From positions 333,001-397,000 of the forward strand of contig JAPJBO010000071.1 in the NCBI GenBank assembly GCA_030068145.1: DNA of 64,000 nucleotides, in the 5' to 3' direction. Positions 9,472 through 25,600 of this stretch are shown one piece after another. Position 1 is the first letter of the stretch, and each line of letters begins with the position of its first letter. Source of the stretch: Diplonema papillatum. Taxonomy: Eukaryota; Euglenozoa; Diplonemea; Diplonemida; Diplonemidae. Made by a program: the position numbers and the translations under genes. The notes beneath the pieces are model-generated. The model searched no databases. It saw only the letters and a list, made by a program, of their open reading frames with translations, and was not told the DNA's origin.

Positions 9472-9708
9472 GATGACGGGGGGCGAAGGCCCGAGGGACT
9501 CTTCAAGGAGTCTGGCGATCTTCCGCTGGTGCCCAACCTTCGGCACCAGGGCGTGGAAGGTCTTCTCGTCGTCGCGGACGAGCGACACCAAGTCCTCGAT
9601 GTCGTCGTAGCCTTCGCCGCCCAGGCTCTGCGCGTACTCGTCGAGTTGTGCTCGCGCAGCCAGCGACCGACAGGCGTTAATTTTCCCCCGGTCATGGTCA
9701 TCTACATG
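9472..9708 (-). pseudogene. Broken copy of the SAM-Rab 5' end
   Basis: Almost identical to 8958-9193, including the ATG and bases upstream of it, but one G is missing in the REHNLDEY codons, so the frame breaks after about 19 residues. It stops where the Ser-rich linker should begin. A flanking segment (about 9718-9747) also repeats 9399-9428, indicating a local duplication. No GTPase domain is present. Confidence 0.85.
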
Positions 9709-10086
9709 TGTTCCCGCATCCCGTCGATTTCCGATCGCAACTCTCCAGCTCAACCTGGCAATTGGCGATTGAGGAGGGTCCCTTTCGGGGTGGTTCCGTT
9801 TAACCTCACTCACACGTGACTGAAAACAACACAATTCGACGCCTTTGCGCGCCTTTTCCACTCGGAACACGCTGGGCATGCGCATATGAGGTTCCATCGG
9901 CCCGCGAGACTGCGGAAAAGGAGATGCGACGTTCTTTTAGCGTTCTTTTAAACAGGTGAAAAAAAAAAGACTGACTGCGGAACTGGCCACAGTTCGTTAA
10001 CGCCGGGGAACTAGGAAGAAGGCCCGTGTTTGCAGTGTTGAGTGGGGCCCTGCTCCGCGCGTCTTTTTTTCTGGGAACGGGTGATT

Positions 10087-10230
10087 TTTTTAGAGTTAAA
10101 GTTCGCTTGAAATACCGGGGTTTTAGGGTCTCCGTGTGACCGTTCATGAATGGGTTCTCTTAGAGCAAGAAAGGGCTTTATGGTTACGGATTGTATATTT
10201 AGTGCATGCTTTCGTTATGGGTTATGGCTA
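10087..10230 (+). repeat. Family E repeat, long copy
   Basis: Starts with TTAGAGTTAAAGTTCGCTTG and continues through GGTCTCCGTGTGACC, TGGGTTCTCTTAGAGCAAG and a TTTCGTTATGGG block. The order is the same at 21108-21250, showing the family is about 150 bp long and that shorter tags elsewhere are its end. Confidence 0.7.
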
Positions 10231-10266
10231 GCCATTTTTTTTGAGAGGTCCCAAAAAGACAATATA

Positions 10267-10546
10267 GGGTCGCGAGGTCGAATCGCCAAGGCTTCGGGCG
10301 GGCAGCACTGCGAAGATGGTTCGAGAATACGAGAACGTTGACAAGCAGCTGTTCAAAGAGAAGAGCCGTGTCTGTCGTGGTATTTTCGAAGGAGGCTGTT
10401 GTTTTATAGGGTCGCGAGGTCGAATCGCCAAGGCTTCGGGCGGGCAGCACTGCGAAGATGGTTCGAGAATACGAGAACGTTGACAAGCAGCTGTTCAAAG
10501 AGAAGAGCCGTGTCTGTCGTGGTATTTTCGAAGGAGGCTGTTGTTA
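10267..10546 (+). repeat. Direct duplication, two units of about 138 bp
   Basis: Units 10267-10404 and 10409-10546 are practically identical, starting GGGTCGCGAGGTCGAATCGC and ending GAAGGAGGCTGTTGTT. The near-identity points to a recent event. Confidence 0.9.
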
Positions 10547-12067
10547 AGTGTTGCACGACAACGAAACTTGACGCTCTCAGCTAGAAAATGCGATTCGCGG
10601 AGCTCGTTCTCACAAAGGAGTGGGAAGGGCATGAGGGTGTGCGGGCATCGAATTTCGAATGTGGGCCAGAGGCCCGTCGCACTGCCCAGAGGGTGATAAA
10701 TGCTCAGTGGTGGGACACAACGCGAGAACCCGAAGGCGAGCACACAAGTTTTCGCAAATGCGCTTGGGAGTGCTTGAAATACAAGTGCCGTGAGCATAAC
10801 ATTGCTTGCATTGCTCGAGTCGCGGCATCCGAGCAACGGCGATGATGTTGAGCTGGTGGCATTAGCTCCAATGATGGCAATGCTTTGCCGCACTCGGCAC
10901 TCCACGTTTCGGGAAGGCGGCCCAGGCTTCTACCGCAATACCTTGGACAAATTCTTTTTGCAGGAGCAGCTTTCACGAGGCGGAGAAAGGAAATGGATGG
11001 AAGCACGGGGATAGAGTTCGGGCTGTTTCAGTTTTATTGATCGGCTTGTTGAGCAAGAGTGCAGTGGCAGCAGCTGCATGCGCGCTCAGAGTTCTCGCCC
11101 TTTTTCGTTAATTAGTTTACGGCATTTCTCTGTTTCTGAGCGTCTTTGGACACCCAGCCCTCGATGTGCTCGATTTCGACCTTGAATGGGTGGTGTTCCA
11201 TCGGCACACGGTGGTTCGGTCCTTTGGAGCCACGACGACACATTGCATTGAATTCCTCCCGAGGGCAACAAGAAGCCATGGCAATGCAGGATGTCAAGCA
11301 GGGGGGGGGGGGGCACTGCCAACAAATCCCAGGCGACTGGCCTCGACGCGAGGGAAAAGGTTTTCAGAGTGAAAGCTCGCTGGAAACTCCGGAGTTTTTG
11401 TATGAAAAATGAGGAAGCGAGCGCAACAAAAAAACTTGGATTTCAGGATCAACAAACTGCGGGGGCGTAGAGAGAGTGGGAGGGGGGCGGTCAAGACTTG
11501 CTTGCCGCCGCAAAGCGACCATCTCTTCCGAGTTTCTTCATTCCGGAGGCTTGCTGCCTGAGCCCTCGAACTCCAGGAATTTGTGGTCCAACGACTTGCT
11601 GACGAATAGTACGGACAAGTCCAAGTCAGCAAACTGAGGACACGTGCGGGGTGGCAAACGTGGGGGTTGGGTTCGGGCTCTCAGATTAGCGGTGGCTGCG
11701 AGCTGTGAGAGGCGTTTCCTTCGCATAATCCGTCTTCATCGACGGTGTAAAACAGCAACGGGCGCAGACTCGATGCCGGGACCAGCACCAGGTTGCTCTG
11801 TCCCGGCTGCTTCCATTCCCACTTCAAATACTGCCCAACTGCGTTCATGTAAAACTCCCGTGCTGCCCGATCGACAAGTCCACATCGCCGACGCCGCCTT
11901 TGTTGAGTGCTATCCGCGGCCCCCGATAGTAGTATACTTTTGTTGCATTAGTGAGTTTGTCAGGCCTTCGACTACCCTGAGCAACGCTCTGTGCACACTC
12001 CGTGCCCCCGATAGGGTTCCCGTTCCTTCTTGCAAGCTGCGCCTGCAAGGGCTGGCTTGGAGTTGCT

Positions 12068-12254
12068 AGAATTCCGACTGGTTAAGCAACCCACGGCATT
12101 TCGCTTCATCACAGCAGCGGCAGGTGGAATGCGACTTCTGCTCAGTCCCCTATAGCGATTCTCGCGACATTATATAAGAACTGACGAACCGCATTTTCCA
12201 CCTGCCGCCGCTGTGATGAAGCGAAGTGCTGTGGTTTGCACCAGTCGGAATTCT
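12068..12254. repeat. Large hairpin, arms of about 65 bp
   Basis: Left arm 12068-12133 and right arm 12190-12254 are inverted copies starting AGAATTCCGACTGG and ending CCAGTCGGAATTCT, with few mismatches and a 56-base loop. It could be a small foldback MITE or the template of a structured RNA. Sequences just outside (ACACGTGCGGG at 11640 and 12280) are also duplicated. Confidence 0.85.
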
Positions 12255-12390
12255 GCATGTCGCGAAAATCTCTGAGGACACGTGCGGGATGTCAGTTGCG
12301 GGTTTCGGCTCGAGCTCAGAGAAACGGTCAGTTGAGTCGCCGAGCAGCCTGCGCCATGACATCTATAGCTGTTCAGTAGACACAATTGGT

Positions 12391-12445
12391 GGACAAGTCT
12401 GCCAAGTGTCAGCACCCGCGGTAATTCCAGCACCAATAGCGTACA
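12391..12445 (+). rRNA. Isolated 18S rRNA fragment (530-loop region)
   Basis: GGACAAGTCTG, then AGCACCCGCGGTAATTCCAG and CCAATAGCGTA match the universally conserved small-subunit 530 region, with a few substitutions and a short insertion. Neighbouring sequence is not rRNA. It is therefore a dispersed fragment or pseudogene, not a working rDNA unit. Confidence 0.7.
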
Positions 12446-13503
12446 TCGCTGCATGGCCAATCCCTTTTGTGGGTAGAAGACGCAGCGAGCCAACCCCTTT
12501 TCTCCGTCAGGCTGGACTGTAAACGGCGACCTGACCAGATTAATTGCAACACTACACACCGGATACCCAGTGATGAATCTCCCAGAGTCTCTCGATGTTG
12601 GTCAATTTGAATGGAATGGAATAAATGGTTGAATCATCATATTTAAGGCAAAATCAAAAGACGATTCGCATTGCAAATCTCTCTTTTTCTCTGGCCGCAC
12701 ACCCATGCTAATCAATGCCTGGTAGTCGTGTGATTCTCCGAAAAGGTTCGGGTTTGGGACTTAGCCCTTTTTCACTCGCCATCACTAGGAGCATCGTTGT
12801 TTTTCAAGTGATACATTGTGAGAGGCACTCTCGGGTGATCCACCGACGCTAGGTTTGGAACTGGAACAGGGGGAGATGGTTTCCCGCTAAGGTTTCGACA
12901 GCAAGGAAAACGAGAAAAAAAAACGAGAAAAAATAACGCTTTTCCAAAAAAGATTCTAAAAAAAGGAGGATGGACGCAGAAGAAGAAGGGGGGGAAGAAG
13001 CGAAGACGGAAAAGAATGATCGCCCGGTGGGCCCGCGTCTTCGCGGCGTCGGTGCGCAGCATCGGCGCGAAGGCGCGGGCGGCTGAAGCTAGGGAGAGGC
13101 GGTACTTTGATAACGGGTTTCGCCCCCCGCAGCGGCAAGCATGCCTTCGCGGGGGGTCGAAAAGGGGGGGTGGCGTGGGTGCGCGTTATCACCCGTTGAA
13201 GCAGGGAAGGCATGGGATGCTGGATTAAGCAGGACAGCGGCGGGCGCTTTCGCAAATGGCCAGCAATTCGGCCGGCTCTCTGCCTCCAGGCATTGCAACT
13301 GATTCGAACGGCGGATTTCAGGACGCTGTCGGTCCGCAGGATTTACTTCCACGAAGCAGCCGGTCACGCGCGGGACCTGCGAAATAGTTGCGGGAAGATG
13401 TTTTGTTTCGTGCGCACGAGCGGAACTCGCCCTGCGTTGCGCTACGCGGTACGCTGCCGACTACTATTCTTTCAGGAAGAGGTTGCGTTTGTATTGGGAA
13501 CAA
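12446..13503. other. Intergenic space without recognised gene
   Basis: Mixed AT-rich and GC-rich sequence. A short GC-rich block at about 13016-13228 is open on both strands but lacks a recognisable motif. Nothing else was seen. Confidence 0.5.
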
Positions 13504-15155
13504 ACTGTCTTATATGTCCGGCATAGTTTCAGGAGGTGTCTTATATGTCCGAGAAAGTTTCATGATTGTGGAAAGTTTAATTCAACCTGTTGTATGTCCG
13601 ACATAGTTTCAAGATTGTCATATGTGTCCGACATAGTTTCAAAAGTTGTCTTATATGTCTGACATAGTTTCAGAAGTTGTCTTATATGTCCGACATGGTT
13701 TCAGCAGTGTCTAACTGTGTCCGACATAGTTTCTGAGCATGTCCGACATAGTTTCAGAAGTTGTCTTATATGTCGAATTACTTCAAAAGTTGTCTTACAT
13801 GTGCGACATAGTTTGGAGAGTTGCCTTACATGTCCGACATAGTTTGAAGAGTTGTCTCATATGTCCGATAGCTTTGATATACCTTCGTGGGCTAACCCGC
13901 GAGAGTTGCCACAAGAGGCGCCGACGAAGACTTCCGACGACGACGACGACAGAGACGAAGGCGAAGAAGTCGACCTCCTGTCTGTGGAATGCAATTCGTG
14001 TCGGCAGGCCAGAACGTCTCAGAAGTTGTCGTATATACTGTTAGGTTACTCACCATCTGTCATTCTGGCAGATCAAAGAACACAGTCATGACCCGAAACG
14101 AGTTCAGAATAGGGTTGGCACACCCCCGGATGCCATGACCCTGCTGCTGATGGCGTGTGCGTTCATGGTCAACTCGCCGTCTTAACATGCGAGATTGGTA
14201 CAAGGAAGGAACACATCCATCCCTCTCCTTAATGACCAGGGGCAGTACTGGTTGATGACGACGAGACACTCGCCTGCTGCAGGGCATCAAGCAGAATCAT
14301 CGCTCTGTCGGCCATGTAGTCGTAGATGCGGGACCGAAACCACCTTGGCCCCCTCAGCCAGAAATCACCAGTGTCTAGTAAAGCTGGATCAGTTTTTCCC
14401 CGTCTCCTAATGCTCGAATGCCGATGCCGAAATAAGCGATTTCCACCCCTCATGATTTTTACTGTTTTTTGGTGACGTGTCCTCATTTTTCCACGGTCCG
14501 TGACCCCTCGTTTAGAGACACCAGTCAAGTGAGGCGTCACCCCCAGAGCCCGCGCGAAAAGGCCTGCTAATCACCCCAATTCTTCAACCTCATTGATGCC
14601 CTGAAGAACCTTCAATCGGGAACCGCCATTTCTTCTTTACGATGCGGACCACGTTTCCTCCCCCGTTCTTCTCGAACAGCTCGAATCATGGCGGTGTCGG
14701 GTGCTGGTCACAAAAACCTCCAGTCAACTGCGTCGGGCGGAAGGCGGCTGCAAATGAAATAGAGGCGGACAAGAAGGTGCTACACCCGCGTACAGTATCC
14801 CTAATCAGGAATACAAGGGAACACCTTCCAACCCTGGGATCATCAAACAATCGCACAACGTCAAATGGTAGTTGACACACCCATATTGCTACGCTGTTCT
14901 TTGGCCTTTTCCGTAGGGTCAGGTTCTTGCTATTTTGGTCCACAGATATTGCTTTTTAACACCACAATAAACACCCGAGGGAAAATAGAAGGGTGAGAAA
15001 GGGGAACATGTAGACCCCGGTTGAAGTAGAAATCCGAGAACTATGCCGTGGACATGTAAGACAACTTCTGAACTATGCGGACATATAAGACAACTACTAT
15101 GTCGGACATATATAAGACAACTTTTGAAACTGTGTCGGACATGTACGACATTTCA
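13504..15155. mobile_element. Foldback-like element with tandem-repeat arms
   Basis: The left side (13504-13885) contains about eleven degenerate 30-bp units built on TCTTATATGTCCGACATAG. The right side (15043-15155) contains about four of the same units in inverse orientation. The middle is 1.15 kb with only short frames. Inverted ends made of tandem repeats are characteristic of Foldback elements. No flanking target duplication could be fixed because the outer edges are ragged. Confidence 0.6.
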
Positions 15156-15496
15156 CTCTTGTATTGGATTTGCTCCTCTGCCCCTATATTTCCTCCCTTC
15201 CATTCGGACTCAAAGCAGCCACGTCGAGTATTTCAGTACCGACAATGCATTGGGGACACTTCACATAGGGACCAGTCCCCCCTTCGAGGCACTTTTCATT
15301 TTTACACACTCTAAACGAGTCCGTTCTCTTTATGTTTGCCCTGTTTCTGATTCAGGAAGTCTGGCCAGTCCGAGCTCTTGGAAGACGTTCGCGGTTCAAG
15401 GCGAAGAGGGATGCCGATTAGAATGAGCAGTGCAATCTGATCCCCGAACGAAAGCGCGGAAAGCTGTGCATTGCGCGAGGGGGCGGATGCGCAGGC
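15156..15496. other. Short spacer 3' of YME1
   Basis: No gene or repeat recognised. The only open frame to the edge belongs to YME1, which ends at 15497. Confidence 0.6.
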
Positions 15497-21082
<5,586 letters not shown>

Positions 21083-21107
21083 TAGCTGGTAACGTCGTTA
21101 CTTCTTT

Positions 21108-21250
21108 TTTAGAGTTCAGTTCGCCCTAAGATTCCGGATTTTTGGGTTTCCGGGTGACCTTTGTTAAATGGGTTCACTCTTAGAGCAAGTAAGGGCTGTG
21201 TGGGCGGGTTGTTTTCTGTGGTGCACACTTTCATTATGAGCATTGGCTGT
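21108..21250 (+). repeat. Family E repeat, long copy 2
   Basis: Same block order as 10087-10230, including TCTTAGAGCAAG and TTTCATTATGAG, more diverged. It lies immediately upstream of the YME1 start. Confidence 0.65.
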
Positions 21251-22100
21251 TTGTGACGGACACCAAGTATTTGTGACGGACACCAAGTACATTCCTTCGA
21301 GAAATATAGTCGGTGGCTCTTGGTTGCCGAGCTGGAGCACACCTAGGTTGACGAATGCCTCTGTCCTTCTTGTCTAAGCTGTGCTACAGACAATGCGCCT
21401 CTTGAGGGTACACGAGGTTCTCGGATCCCTGCGCTCAACACAAACTTAAGAGGTCTCGCCTCAACCCTTTTCTGCAGGATATGCACAATTTCACGTCAAA
21501 AAGAAAAAGGAGGGGTGTCGTCCAGGTGGGATTGATTGAAGCATGCGCTTGGGCGCGGAATGCGCGCAAATTGGACTCGGGCTAGGAACAGGTGTCGGAT
21601 CGAACGATGGGGGGGAGGGGGAAAGCAAGAACGTGCTTGAATCGGGATGTGTGCTCGACTATCTTGCACCGCGATTAGGTCAGTTAACCCCTTGCAGACG
21701 GGGGGACGTATATGTATGCCGATCGGTCCGAACCCAAACTGGAGTTTGTTTGCGTTTGACCCAGAGTTTCCGCAGAAGGGCTTTCTGTACCCTGGACAAC
21801 CTCCCTTCCCCTCCGTCCGTAAGGTAGCATGTGTCGGGTGCTGGTGCTACAGGGAAGGAACGAAACATGGGCTTCCAGAATAAGGCTCCGGATCGTCGAA
21901 CTCCCGGGAGAGCGGTAAAGGAGAGCCGGATAGAGTGAATCAAACACGTTTTCAAAGCAGCGCCTTGCTCCTGCCGATGCCGTTCGAATCGGCTCGTGCA
22001 TGCTTTTTTTTTGCTGGAGACTTTTTGTTTTGCAATTTGGGTTCGCGTTGCTTCCGTTCGGAAACGCTGCGCCACTTACTGGGGGGGTACAATCGAAGAG

Positions 22101-22225
22101 AGGGGATTGCAAGAACGTGCTTGTAAGAGATGTGTGCTCGACACCGCACTGTTCCCGGCTGTGCTGTGTCTCGGTCCTTTAAGCCACGAAACAAAAGGCG
22201 GACCACCAAAGGGACTTCTAACCAC
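22101..22225 (+). repeat. Family B SINE-like repeat, copy 5 (truncated)
   Basis: Begins GGGATTGCAAGAACGTGCTT and ends after AAGGCGGACCACC; diverged about 15-20 percent by eye from copy 1. Confidence 0.65.
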
Positions 22226-22697
22226 TCAGTTGCGATTCGACCTGAACGCATTTTCACTTTCCCCCTTGCCGCATTTTCAAAAGGCTTTTTACCGCCAATG
22301 AGGGTACGCCTTCCCAGTGTGGAGACTCATCAAGCGCTGGTGGGTCGAAACGTGGCCCGCAGTCAGTGGCGGAAATGACCCCCACCCCGTCCATACTTAC
22401 TGCGCGGATAACCGGATTGTTCCAAGGTCCGGTCGGAAAAGCTCTCTTGGCTGTGTCGACGGCCGTGCTGCTGCGATTCCGTGCAGCATACGGATACAAG
22501 ACGAAGCACGCTGCGCTGCGCACAAGAAACATTCCAACGAAAGTCGCCGGAGTGACTGTAACACGCCGCAGTTTCAAGAACTCAAGACTCCGCGCCGCGT
22601 CAACTCAATTCGGGACTTTTGAAAACAGAGTGTACGAACGAATGCGGTTTTGTCTCAATGATGATGAGCATAGGCAGTCCACGGCTCCGGCAGCGAC

Positions 22698-25600
22698 TCA
22701 CGCAGGCTGGAGCTTCTTGAGCAACGCCTCGCGGACTTCCGCGATTTTGGCGTGGATGGTCGGATCTGTCGTTCGGGACCTGATGGCAAGGAGGAGGTCC
22801 GGGTCGGAGAACTCCTTGGCCGTGTCGATGGCCTCGTTGAACGCGCCCACGAAGCAGTACTGCTCACACCGCAGGGCGTAGTCCGCGATCTTCGGCACGT
22901 ACTTCTTCGCCTCCTCGGGCCGGTCCGATTTCATGCACTCCTGCACGAAGTACTCGTAGCCTATCGGCGCCTTCGTGATCGTGTTCTTCAAGGACTTGAC
23001 GCCCTTCGAGAATCCCGAGGACCCGTAGACCCACTTTTCGAGCTCGTCGAACTTCCGCGAGCGGCAGAGCGTCCGCACTTTGAGGATCCAGAAGTGCTTT
23101 TCGGACATGTTCTGGTCCTTCCGCAGCTGCTCGGCCAGTTTGTAGTGGCCGCCGAGGATCAGGAACGTCGCCGTTTCGGCCAGCGGCTGGCCCGGGACGA
23201 CGCCTTGGTACTCCTCGGGCGCGCAGTGCTCGTCCTGGAACTGGAGGAGCTTGACGTGCTGGTCGATGAGCTTGACCTCGGCGTCGCACGCGGGGTGCGG
23301 CGGAGACGGCGCGCCGTGCGATGGGCCGCCCATGCTGTTGAACGGCGGCGGCTGCGGGGTTGCGGGGAACGGCGGGTAGCCGGCGGCGCCAGTTCGGGCG
23401 CGGTGCTCCTGCGCCTTCGCGAACGTGACGCGGACCGCTTCGAGGGCTTTTATCTGCGACCGGATGTCCGCGTTGCGGCGGGGGTCGAGCGCGTTGCGGA
23501 GGGAAAGCATCGCCGCGTCCTTGTACCGGTGGTGGCTACGGTGCAAGTCGACGAGCGACGCGGCTTCGCGGTGCTCGCTGTAGCTGAGGTACAGGTGGAA
23601 GGCCTCCGGGAACCCGAAGAGCAGGCGGACGAACTCCGATTTGCGGTCGGGTCCGTATTTGTCGCGGAGGAGCAGCGTGCAGTGGAGGATCAAGTCCGGG
23701 TCACCCCCTTCGTCCGACGAGAACGCCAAGGCCCGCTCAAGCTCGCCCAGGTCGAGCGTCTGCGCAACGCGCTTGGACAGGCACGGCTCCGCTTCGAGGA
23801 TGTCGAGGGCCAGGGCGTAGCGCTCGAGCCTCTTCGCGGCAGCGACAACAGGCATAGGGGAGAGACCGGGCATCTTCTTGAACTGAGCCTTGATCAGAGA
23901 TGCGAGGACGTGGTCGTTCTGGCCAGCGACGTCGAGCTGGCTCACGGCCCAGTCGACCACGATCCGGCCAGCCGGCGTCCCGCAGTACTCCGAAACCGAC
24001 AGCGCCAGGTCGAATCTCCGCCGGGCCGTCAGCCGCTGGAGCACGCCCTTGACGCGGTTCGTAGCGCAGAACTGGGGGTACGTGAGGGGGATGCCGACCG
24101 CCGGGTGCCGCAGTGCGTTGAGGACGCGAAGGTCCGCGCACGCGTCGCCGACGATGGCAGCGTCGACCCTCGTCGGGCACAGCGCGCTGCCGAAGGACGC
24201 AGCTTTGAGAAGCTCCCGCTGCAGCGTCTCGTCGAACTCGAGGAGCGCGGCACTGATGCAGCTGGTGACGGCACGCGAAAGGTTTCCGATGCACCTACAA
24301 TTGTGAGTTCTGGTGGGGGGGGGAAGATTTTAGTTAACGTCTAGGCACTGAGAGGCAGGACACTGCCTCTCAGTTTCTAGAGTACAAGCTTTTATTTTAG
24401 GATAGTTATACACTGGCTTTTGATAAACTGAGAACAGCGGTGCAGGGTGGGCGAGTCATCGACACGAGCTACAAAGACCCGTTGCTTCCGTCCCGCAGTA
24501 CTCCGAAACCGACAGCGCTAGGTCGAATCTCCACCGGGCCGTCAGCCGCTGGAGCACGCCCTTGACGCAGTTCGTGCGCAGAACTGGGGGTACGTGAGGG
24601 GGATCGTTGAGGACGCGAAGGACGCGTCGCCGACGATGGCAGCGTCGACCCTCGTCGGGCACAGCGCGCTGCCGAAGGACGCGGCTTTGACAAGCTCCCG
24701 CTGCAGCGTCTCGTCGAACTCGAGGAGCGCGGCACTGATGCAGCTGGTGACGGCACGCGAAAGGTTTCCGATGCACCTGCAATTGTGAGTTCTGGTGGGG
24801 GGAGGATTTTAGTTGATGTCCAGGCAGGACACTGCCTCTCAGTTTCTAGAGTACAAACTTTTCTTTCAGGATAGTTATACACTGGCTTTTGATAAACTGA
24901 GAACAGCGGTGCAGGGTGGGAGAGTCATCAACACGAGCCACAAAGACCCGTTGCTTCCGTCCCGCAGTACTCCGAAATCGACAGCGCTAGGTCGAATCTC
25001 CGCCGACTCGAGGGGCTTTTTCTTACTTCGAAGGAGGAACATTACACTACAAATTGGGCCTTTTTTGTAAATTTTTGGAACGCTTACGCCCGCCACCAAA
25101 CCCAGATTTACCTGTGTTTCGTGTGGGCTACAGCACATCTACCTCCGTTCACCTTTCGCCAAGGGCAGCCTCCTCAGGTATTTCCTACAAAGCAGGTGCT
25201 TGTACAAAGAATACATCCTCCTCCTAAACTTACTGCGTCTACTGGCTCTGTCTGCGATGCAAAAACCGAAGGTAGAAAGGTCAGGCAGTGATTCTGGTGC
25301 CTTTGCCACAATCGTCGTACATTGCACAAGCGTTCGGTATTCGTCGGATACAATAATCTTCTAAGATCTGCGATCGTTTTCGACAAAAAAAAACGGTCTT
25401 GTTCTGTTGCTTCCCTTTGATCGTTTCGAACTGATGTCCGGCGCGGAACAGCAAAGAAAGAGGGCGGAGGGCACACCTCACCATCTTCAGCGGGTTGACG
25501 CCGTTGTTTGCGGGGTTGCTGTGGACTGCCCAGGCGGCGAAGAGCAGGCCCGGGTCTGATCCCGGCAGGCGGTGCACGGCGACCGAGTCGGGGCCGGCGC

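Larger units (their letters stand above)
9709..12067. other. Intergenic space with direct duplication and weak open frames
   Basis: Contains a family E copy (10087-10230), a 138-bp direct duplication (10267-10546), a plus-strand 85-codon frame at 10588-10845 rich in Trp and Cys but without recognisable domain, and a 12-base G run at about 11302. No gene is supported. Confidence 0.5.
21083..22697. other. Spacer between YME1 and VPS16
   Basis: Upstream side of YME1 and downstream side of VPS16. Contains a long family E copy (21108-21250), a diverged family B fragment near 21618-21680 and a family B copy at 22101. No gene seen. Confidence 0.5.

Noticed and set aside
10588..10845. Plus-strand 85-codon frame with many Trp and Cys
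   Set aside because: Too short, no homology recognised, wrong strand relative to all genes here.
13852..14091. Acidic plus-strand frame inside the foldback-like element
   Set aside because: Asp/Glu run derives from simple GAC repeats; no domain and no partner frame.
22752..24344. Plus-strand frame of 530 codons opposite VPS16
   Set aside because: Antisense shadow of a GC-rich coding exon; the minus strand gives a clear VPS16 protein.
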